In this document: positions 5,733-10,654 of the stretch, piece by piece
How positions within the stretch are numbered: position 1 is the stretch's first letter
Layout: every line of letters starts with the position of its first letter
From: an uncultured Planctomycetia bacterium
Lineage (GTDB): Bacteria; Planctomycetota; UBA1135; GCA-002686595
DNA: 10,654 nt
Direction of reading: 5' to 3'
Assembly: GCA_938003765.1 (NCBI GenBank)
Contig: CALKYE010000292.1
Coordinates: forward strand, 1 to 10,654
Notes under the pieces: generated by a model
Told to the model about the DNA's origin: nothing
What the model saw: the letters and a program-made list of their open reading frames with translations, nothing else
Database searches by the model: none
Translations under genes and position numbers: made by a program

Positions 5733-7293
5733 AGACCAGATCCTGACCTGGATCACGTTCCTCCCGCTCCTGGGGATGGGCCTGATCCTCTTGATCCCCA
5801 AGACCTCGCTGAACCTGATCAAGGGCGTCAGCCTGGCGGCGACCTTCGTGCCGATGGTGCTGTCGACCTGGCTGTACTTCGGCGGGTTCAAGCACCTCAC
5901 GCCCGGCGACTTCGATCAGGCGCGCGTGGCCGGCGACATCCTCGCCAGCCAGTTCGTGCAACGCCTGCCGTGGATCGATTCGATCGGCGTCGAGTACTAC
6001 GTCGGCGTCGACGGGCTCTCCATCGCCCTGGTGTGGCTGACGACGATCCTCCTGTTCATCGGAGTGATCGCCAGCTTCGGCATGGAGAAGGCCGGCAAGG
6101 CCTACTACGCGCTGCTGCTCATGCTGGAGGTCGGCATCTCGGGCGTGTTCGTCAGCCTCGACCTGTTCCTGTTCTACGTGTTCTGGGAAATCATGCTCCT
6201 GCCGATGTACTTCCTCATCGGCATCTGGGGCGGCCCGCGGCGCGAGTACGCGGCGATCAAGTTCTTCCTCTACACGCTGGCCGGCTCGGTCCTGATGCTG
6301 ATCGCGATCGTCGCGCTGCGCTTGGACAGCGGCACGTTCTCGATCCCCAAGCTCACCGAGCTCGCCGCCCAGGGCAAGCTGCTCGGCGCGAACCTGCCCG
6401 CGGCCGGCGCGCTGCTCGGGATGAAGTTCTCGACCTGGGTGTTCTGGTTCCTGTTCGTGGGCTTCGCGATCAAGGTGCCGGTGTTCCCGTTCCACACCTG
6501 GCTGCCCGACGCGCACGTCGAAGCGCCCACGCCGATCTCGGTCATCCTGGCCGGCATCCTGCTGAAGCTCGGCGGCTACGGCATGCTGCGCGCGTGCTTC
6601 CCGTTCGCGCCGGACGCGTTCCACGAGTTCGCGTACGTGCTCGCGATCCTCGGCGTGATCAGCATCGTCTACGGCGCGTTCGTCGCGCTCGGTCAGACGG
6701 ACTTCAAGAAGATGGTGGCCTACAGCTCGGTCAGCCACATGGGCTACGTGCTGCTGGGCATGGGCGCGTTCACCGTGTGGGGGATGGAAGGCGCCGTGCT
6801 CCAGATGTTCAACCACGGCACCTCCAGCGCCGCGCTGTTCCTCATCGTGGGCGTGATCTACGACCGCGCGCACCACCGCGACCTCAACGCCTTCGGCGGG
6901 ATGAGCCAGATCATGCCGCGCTACTGGGCGCTCACCACGCTGGGCTTCTTCGCGGCGCTCGGCCTGCCGGGCCTCGCGGGGTTCGTCTCGGAAGCGCTGA
7001 CGCTGATCGGCGCTTACCAGGCCGGCGACGCCCGCTTCCGCACGCTCGTGTTCATCTCGCTGCTCGGCGTCGTGTTCACCGCGGCGTTCCTCCTGTGGGC
7101 GATGCAGCGCGTGTTCCTCGGCCAGAAGAACCCCAAGTACCTCGACTTCGAGGAGATCAACTTCCGCGAGCTGGTCTGCCAGGCGCCGCTGCTGTTCCTG
7201 TGCATCCTGTTCGGAATCCTGCCGGCCTATCTGCTCGACTGGATGCACCCCAGCGTCGAGAACCTGCTCGCCATCCTCGGCGGCAAGGCCTGA
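5728..7293 (+). CDS. nuoM: NADH-quinone oxidoreductase subunit M
   Basis: NuoM (ND4 family) is the middle antiporter-like proton pump of the membrane arm. The 521-residue product is close to the usual length of about 500. The four key residues known from E. coli (Glu144, Lys234, Lys265, Glu407) are matched by Glu154 in FYVFWEIMLLPMYFLIGIWG, Lys249 in GFAIKVPVFPFHTWLPDAH, Lys280 in GILLKLGGYGMLR and Glu422 in GFVSEALTLIGAY. Other signatures are VGVDGLSIALVWLTT (92-106), AHVEAPTPISVILAG (262-276), DFKKMVAYSSVSHMGYV (325-341) and MFNHGTSSAALFLIVG (360-375). The ATG lies 43 bases after nuoL with no clear purine-rich site. The N-terminus aligns with the normal first helix, so the start is credible. 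I see nothing unusual in the protein itself. Confidence 0.98.
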   Translation: MQDQILTWITFLPLLGMGLILLIPKTSLNLIKGVSLAATFVPMVLSTWLYFGGFKHLTPGDFDQARVAGDILASQFVQRLPWIDSIGVEYYVGVDGLSIALVWLTTILLFIGVIASFGMEKAGKAYYALLLMLEVGISGVFVSLDLFLFYVFWEIMLLPMYFLIGIWGGPRREYAAIKFFLYTLAGSVLMLIAIVALRLDSGTFSIPKLTELAAQGKLLGANLPAAGALLGMKFSTWVFWFLFVGFAIKVPVFPFHTWLPDAHVEAPTPISVILAGILLKLGGYGMLRACFPFAPDAFHEFAYVLAILGVISIVYGAFVALGQTDFKKMVAYSSVSHMGYVLLGMGAFTVWGMEGAVLQMFNHGTSSAALFLIVGVIYDRAHHRDLNAFGGMSQIMPRYWALTTLGFFAALGLPGLAGFVSEALTLIGAYQAGDARFRTLVFISLLGVVFTAAFLLWAMQRVFLGQKNPKYLDFEEINFRELVCQAPLLFLCILFGILPAYLLDWMHPSVENLLAILGGKA

Positions 7294-7315
7294 TCGCCAG
7301 CGGAGCGCGCGCCAC

Positions 7316-8797
7316 GTGAACCCCTACCTCGACGGACTGCGCGGCATCCAGCCGGAGATCGTGATGACGATCACCGCGCTGGCGGCGCTGGTGTTCGATC
7401 TCGTGCTCAAGGGCCGCGAGTCGCGTCGCGTCGGCTACCTGACGCTGACCGGACTGGCGCTGACGAGCTGGTTCCTGCTCGGTCAGTGGAGCGAGGCCGC
7501 GCCGCGCACCGTGTTCGGCATGGTCGCGATCGACCAGTTCGGGAACTTCTTCAAGCTCTTCACTGTCGCCGCGCTGGCCATGGTCGTGCTGTTCGTGATG
7601 CACGATCACCGCGAGCGCGAGCACGGCGTCGGCGAGTACTACTTCCTCCTGCTCGGCGCTTCGCTCGGCATCTTCTTCATGGTCAGCACCAACAACCTGC
7701 TGCTCATGGTGCTGGGCTTCGAGCTGCTCTCGCTGGCGTCCTACTCGCTCGCAGGCTTCCACAAGGGCGACCGCAAGTCGGCGGAAGCCGCGATGAAGTA
7801 CGTGATCTTCGGCGGCCTCGCCACGGGGATCATGCTGTACGGGATCAGCCTCCTGTACGGCCTCACCGGGACGATCGACCTCGCCAAGATGGGCACGTCG
7901 ACCGGGGGACTCGTCACGCAGCTCGCGCAGAGCCCCGTGCCCGTCGGCATCGCGATGGTGCTGATCCTCGCGGGCTTCGCGTACAAGGTCTCCGTCGCGC
8001 CCTTCCACTTCTGGACGCCCGACGTCTACGAGGGCGCGCCCACTCCCGTCACGACGTTCCTCGCCGTGGGCTCGAAGGCCGCCGGCTTCGGCGTGATGCT
8101 GCGCTTCCTCGGCGCGATCTTCCTGCGCCCCGGCGTGGCCGACAGCGTGGCCGCGTACGGCGATCGCATCGGTCTGCTGCTGGCGATCCTGGCCGCGATC
8201 ACGATGACGCTCGGCAACTTCGCGGCCCTGCGCCAGTCGAGCCTCAAGCGCATGCTGGCCTACTCGTCGATCGCGCACGCGGGCTACGTGCTCATCGGCG
8301 TCTCGTGCATGACCGAGGCCGGTTTCAGCGCCGCGCTGTACTACCTCGCCGCGTACTACTTCATGAACCTGGGCGCGTTCGGGTTCCTGCTCTACTTCGA
8401 AGGCGTCAACGGCAACGACTCGGTCGACAGCCTCAAGGGCATGGGCTTCAAGGCCCCGCTCATCTCGATCGTGATGGTGGCCTTCCTGGTCAGCCTCACC
8501 GGACTGCCGCCGACGGTGGGCTTCTACGGCAAGTACCTGCTCTTCGTCGAAGGCGTCAGCCAGGGTCTCTACTGGCTGGTGGTCGTGGCCGCGCTCAACA
8601 GCGTCGTGAGCCTCTTCTACTACCTGCGCGTGGCCAAGGCGTTGTTCCTCTCCAAGCCCGCGGATCGCGAAGCCGAGCCCGCGCCGGTGCTCACCGGCTT
8701 CGTGACCGCCTTCGGCGTCGCGACCGTCGTCCTGGGCATCTACATCACTCCGCTGCGCGCCTGGGCTGAGCGCAGCCTCGACGTGTTGCGCGGCTGA
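7316..8797 (+). CDS. nuoN: NADH-quinone oxidoreductase subunit N (GTG start)
   Basis: NuoN (ND2 family) is the antiporter-like pump closest to the NuoK/NuoJ part of the membrane arm. The 493-residue product has the family's catalytic set: Glu136 in MVLGFELLSLASYSLAG, Lys224 in LAGFAYKVSVAPFHFW, Lys254 in AVGSKAAGF and Lys406 in TVGFYGKYLLF. These correspond to E. coli Glu133, Lys217, Lys247 and Lys395. Other marks are TPDVYEGAPTPVTTFLAVG (234-252), LKRMLAYSSIAHAGYVLIG (310-328) and LTGLPPTVGF. The start codon is GTG at 7316, with CGGAG at 7301-7305 about ten bases upstream, 22 bases after the nuoM stop. It is the last recognised core subunit gene of the operon, as usual, but another small gene follows it here. 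Confidence 0.98.
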   Translation: MNPYLDGLRGIQPEIVMTITALAALVFDLVLKGRESRRVGYLTLTGLALTSWFLLGQWSEAAPRTVFGMVAIDQFGNFFKLFTVAALAMVVLFVMHDHREREHGVGEYYFLLLGASLGIFFMVSTNNLLLMVLGFELLSLASYSLAGFHKGDRKSAEAAMKYVIFGGLATGIMLYGISLLYGLTGTIDLAKMGTSTGGLVTQLAQSPVPVGIAMVLILAGFAYKVSVAPFHFWTPDVYEGAPTPVTTFLAVGSKAAGFGVMLRFLGAIFLRPGVADSVAAYGDRIGLLLAILAAITMTLGNFAALRQSSLKRMLAYSSIAHAGYVLIGVSCMTEAGFSAALYYLAAYYFMNLGAFGFLLYFEGVNGNDSVDSLKGMGFKAPLISIVMVAFLVSLTGLPPTVGFYGKYLLFVEGVSQGLYWLVVVAALNSVVSLFYYLRVAKALFLSKPADREAEPAPVLTGFVTAFGVATVVLGIYITPLRAWAERSLDVLRG

Positions 8798-8805
8798 GCC
8801 CGCGC

Positions 8806-8809
8806 GGAG
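8806..8809 (+). promoter_or_regulatory. Ribosome binding site of the 33-aa gene
   Basis: GGAG lies eight bases before a GTG at 8818. Its presence just after the nuoN stop is the main support for the tiny gene that follows, and it resembles the CGGAG used before the GTG of nuoN. Confidence 0.6.
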
Positions 8810-8817
8810 CTCGCACA

Positions 8818-8919
8818 GTGGCCGTCGGCACGTTCAGCCTGATCGAGCTGCTGCTCATCGCCGCCGCCGCCGGCGCAGCGTTCGCGATCGTGCTCGCGAT
8901 GTCGCGCAACAAGGGCTGA
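8818..8919 (+). CDS. Small single-helix membrane protein at end of nuo operon (33 aa), function unknown
   Basis: This is an open frame of 33 codons starting with GTG, 20 bases after the nuoN stop and eight bases after a GGAG. The product begins MAVGTFSLIE, has one hydrophobic helix of about 21 residues (9-29, Leu/Ile/Ala-rich), and ends AMSRNKG, so the short positively charged C-terminus should be cytoplasmic. Codons end almost only in G or C, as in the adjacent genes. It is the last gene before the convergent spacer, so it is most likely co-transcribed with nuoN. Its layout (short N-terminus, one helix, then Arg-x-Lys-Gly or Arg-Lys-Gly) resembles the 45-residue protein at 2757-2894. I recognise no family. 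A role as an extra complex I subunit or assembly aid is inference from position. A chance frame of this size is possible, which limits confidence. Confidence 0.62.
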   Translation: MAVGTFSLIELLLIAAAAGAAFAIVLAMSRNKG

Positions 8920-8932
8920 CGCCGCTAGTTCG

Positions 8933-8951
8933 CGCGCCCCGTGCGGGCGCG
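8933..8951. terminator. GC-rich hairpin, candidate terminator between convergent operons
   Basis: CGCGCCC (8933-8939) and GGGCGCG (8945-8951) form a perfect seven-pair all-GC stem with a five-base loop, 13 bases after the stop of the last plus-strand gene. No T run follows on either strand, so intrinsic termination is uncertain. The position between convergent genes favours a termination role. Confidence 0.4.
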
Positions 8952-8985
8952 GAGCTGGCGAGCACCGTCGGGCATCGACGTCGGC

Positions 8986-9005
8986 GAGGTTCGACGACGA
9001 ACTTC
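8986..9005. terminator. Second hairpin in the convergent spacer, candidate terminator
   Basis: GAGGTTCG (8986-8993) pairs with CGAACTTC (8998-9005) around an ACGA loop. On the plus-strand RNA this is eight pairs including one G-U; on the minus-strand RNA the same position is an A-C mismatch. It begins 22 bases beyond the lipoprotein stop on the minus strand. No T tract follows. The rest of the 108-base spacer (8920-9027) holds only a further weak five-pair hairpin at 8966-8980 (CGTCG/CGACG). Confidence 0.3.
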
Positions 9006-9027
9006 GACTGCCCGCAGAGCTTCCGGG

Positions 9028-10563
9028 TCAGTAAACCCGCGCCCGGAACACGTCGCGGCCGAACAGGCACGTCGGGCTGCACTTGAGCTTGTCCGCGACG
9101 CCGTTGTCGTCGCCGGGGTGCAGCAGGTTCGACTCGCTCATGAAGGCGAGGAAGCGGCCGTCGGCCGAGAGGTCGCAGTTGCCGCCCGAGCGCGCGTTGG
9201 CCTGGACTCCGGTGGGAGTGGTGCTCATGCGGCGCGTGCAGATGTCGCCGGGCTCGTCGAACACGCCGTCGCCCGCGACGTCGCGGTCGTGCACGAAGCA
9301 GTCGAGGAAGCCGCGCGTCGTGTCGCCGGGGACGAGGTTGCGTGCGGAGCTCGAGAAGGCGACGAAGCGGCCGTCGTACGAGAGCGCCGCGTAGCCGGAA
9401 GTCCCATTGGCCTGTCCGCCGCTCGACGAGACGCTGACGCGCACGGTGAGTCCCTGCTGGAGGTCGCGCACGAACACGTCGGACTGGTTGTTGGTGTCGA
9501 GGCCGGGCGCGATGAGGTCGCTGGCCGTCCCCTCGAAAGCGATGAAGCGCCCGTTGCCGCTGACCTGCGGCTTGCGACTCACGCCGTCGGCGGGCTGCTG
9601 GCTGCCGAAGGCCGCGCTGACGAGGAGCAACCCGCCTTCCTCGCGCGCGAAGGCGTAGATGTCGAGCTTCGACTCGCTGCCGTCCGAGCCGAGCGGCGTG
9701 GAGCTGCTCGTGAACGCCACCACGCTTCCATCCGCGCTGATCACGGGCTGCGAGGCCTCGGGCGGGTTCGCCTCGTCGCCCAGGCCGCGGTCGAGCCACT
9801 CGAAGCGCCGCGTCGCGCGTTCGGTGAGGTACAGGCGCATGCGGCGGCCGGCGGGGCCGGCGATCGGAGTCTCGCCGCCCGGCGCGAACAGCGGCGCCAA
9901 GTTGCCGGCGGAGCTCACGAACACGATCCAGCGTCCGTCCTCGGAGACCGTCGGATCGGCGCTGTCGCCGTCGAGCTCGGCGCCGTCCGAACGCTCGCTC
10001 ACGCGCTCGAGCGTGCGCGCCTCGAGGTTGGCCGCAAACACGTCGGCGAAGCCGCCGCGGTCGCTGTCGACGAGGTTGGAGGCGGTGCTCGCGAACACCA
10101 CCGTTTGTCCATCGCCCGAGAGGTCGGGGAAGCCCGCGTTGGCGTTGGCGAACGTCGTCGTTCCTCCGCTCGTGCGCCCGCTGACGAGCAGCGTCCGGCC
10201 GCGCACGATGTCGCGCAGGTAGATCTGCGCCACGCCCGAGGGCGGGTCGCCGTCGCCGGTCATACCGGGCGCGTCGCTGTCGAACGCCACGCGCGTTCCG
10301 TCGAACGAGATCGAGGGGTGCGAGGCGTTCTTGCAGGGCGGTCGCGAGGCCTGGCACGTGCGCCCCAGCGCGCCCGCGTCGGTGAAGCTCACGAGCTCGA
10401 GCGCGACCGGTCCGCGCGCCGGATCGCACGGCCCGTGCGCATCGGCGGCGGCCGAGGCCTCGACCGACACTCGCCGGACGCTCGAGGCCGGCTGCGCGCG
10501 CTCCTGAGGCTGCGCGCACGCGCCGAGCAGCGCCGCGGCGATGCAGATCGTCGTGCGCCTCAC
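9028..10563 (-). CDS. Lipoprotein with seven-bladed PD40/TolB-like beta-propeller
   Basis: The product is predicted to have 511 residues. It begins with Arg-Arg, a short hydrophobic stretch and a lipobox (ALLGAC, Cys16), so it should be exported and lipid-anchored. After a linker of about 60 residues, seven repeats follow the pattern P-x-(I/V)-S-x-D-G-R-x-(V/I)-A-F-x-S-x-(A)-x-N-L. They start near residues 82, 145, 203, 272, 331, 391 and 462, for example HPSISFDGTRVAF, DPTVSEDGRWIVF, KPQVSGNGRFIAF and NCDLSADGRFLAF. Several continue with D-x-x-DVF-x-RD, typical of WD40-like PD40 propellers. Eight Cys lie in the mature part after Cys16, clustered near both ends, suggesting disulfides. The start chosen is the GTG at 10563, because it overlaps the stop of the upstream frame (GTGA) and gives a normal-length signal peptide. 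A GTG at 10593 would add ten residues. No TolB N-terminal domain or enzyme domain is seen; ligand and role are unknown. Confidence 0.85.
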   Translation of the reverse strand: MRRTTICIAAALLGACAQPQERAQPASSVRRVSVEASAAADAHGPCDPARGPVALELVSFTDAGALGRTCQASRPPCKNASHPSISFDGTRVAFDSDAPGMTGDGDPPSGVAQIYLRDIVRGRTLLVSGRTSGGTTTFANANAGFPDLSGDGQTVVFASTASNLVDSDRGGFADVFAANLEARTLERVSERSDGAELDGDSADPTVSEDGRWIVFVSSAGNLAPLFAPGGETPIAGPAGRRMRLYLTERATRRFEWLDRGLGDEANPPEASQPVISADGSVVAFTSSSTPLGSDGSESKLDIYAFAREEGGLLLVSAAFGSQQPADGVSRKPQVSGNGRFIAFEGTASDLIAPGLDTNNQSDVFVRDLQQGLTVRVSVSSSGGQANGTSGYAALSYDGRFVAFSSSARNLVPGDTTRGFLDCFVHDRDVAGDGVFDEPGDICTRRMSTTPTGVQANARSGGNCDLSADGRFLAFMSESNLLHPGDDNGVADKLKCSPTCLFGRDVFRARVY

Positions 10564-10654
10564 GACAGCTTGGCCTTGTGAGCGCGGATCCACAGCGATC
10601 CCGCGTCGCGCACGGACTTCCAGGTCGACCAGTCCGGGTAGCAGCGACTGGGCT
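10560..10654 (-). CDS. C-terminal end of an unidentified protein (partial, upstream of the lipoprotein gene)
   Basis: Reading the minus strand from the window edge, one frame gives 30 residues and a TGA at 10562-10560. It contains CYPDWSTWKSVRDAGSLWIR and ends AHKAKLS. The stop overlaps the GTG of the lipoprotein gene by the GTGA arrangement common within operons. The composition (Trp, Cys, mixed charges) looks like a real protein end rather than a chance frame, and codons are G/C-ending. Too little is present to name a family. The competing frame, continuous with the lipoprotein, is also open to the edge, so the call is moderate. Confidence 0.5.
   Translation of the reverse strand, partial: PSRCYPDWSTWKSVRDAGSLWIRAHKAKLS

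Noticed and set aside
5671..8278. Long minus-strand frames opposite nuoM and nuoN
   Set aside because: They are antisense shadows with repetitive charged composition and no recognisable motif.
9028..10563. Naming the propeller protein TolB
   Set aside because: Only the propeller repeats are present; there is no TolB N-terminal domain, and no tol-pal genes are nearby.
8941..10581. 546-codon plus-strand frame across the lipoprotein region, and another minus-strand frame at 8855-10519
   Set aside because: The minus-strand frame ending at 9028 has a lipobox and seven regular propeller repeats; the others are Arg/Ala-rich shadows without structure.
10564..10593. GTG at 10593 as the lipoprotein start
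   Set aside because: It adds ten polar residues before the signal peptide and overlaps the end of the upstream frame; the GTGA-coupled GTG at 10563 fits better.

Overview
The window comes from a high-GC bacterium with strongly G/C-ending codons. Most of it is the membrane half of a respiratory complex I operon (NADH-quinone oxidoreductase type), read on the plus strand. The organism is probably Gram-negative, because the minus strand carries a lipoprotein with a surface or periplasmic type of beta-propeller. The sequence alone does not fix the phylum. The gene order nuoD-nuoH with no nuoE-F-G between them, the very long His-rich NuoL, and the PD40-propeller lipoprotein would suit Planctomycetota, Bacteroidota-like, Gemmatimonadota/Eisenbacteria-like or deltaproteobacterial/myxococcal lineages; this is inference only.

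Layout: 2-451 is the C-terminal part of nuoD. It is followed by nuoH (448-1587), nuoI (1594-2145), nuoJ (2146-2757), an unlisted 45-residue single-helix membrane protein (2757-2894), nuoK (2894-3211), nuoL (3240-5684, with an 80-residue segment holding 30 His), nuoM (5728-7293), nuoN (7316-8797), and a second unlisted single-helix protein of 33 residues (8818-8919) with a good ribosome binding site. Junctions are tight, with ATGA and TGATG overlaps and gaps of 0 to 43 bases, so this is one transcription unit. A 108-base spacer (8920-9027) with hairpins separates it from a convergent minus-strand operon. That operon holds a lipoprotein with seven PD40-like propeller blades (10563-9028) and the last 30 codons of an unidentified upstream gene (10654-10560), which overlaps the lipoprotein start as GTGA.

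How the genes work together: NuoD and NuoI belong to the peripheral arm, where NuoI carries two 4Fe-4S clusters (N6a/N6b) and NuoD helps form the quinone site with NuoH. NuoH, J, K, N, M and L form the proton-pumping membrane arm. The key pump Glu/Lys residues are all present at the expected spacing, so the enzyme looks functional. The electron-input module NuoE-F-G is not at its usual place. It is either elsewhere in the genome or absent, as in 11-subunit complexes.

The most interesting points are the two small membrane proteins built into the operon, the His-rich loop of NuoL, an apparent extra N-terminal helix in NuoJ, and a shared Shine-Dalgarno-less leader in front of nuoL and nuoM. I saw no tRNA, rRNA, insertion sequence, CRISPR array or phage feature.
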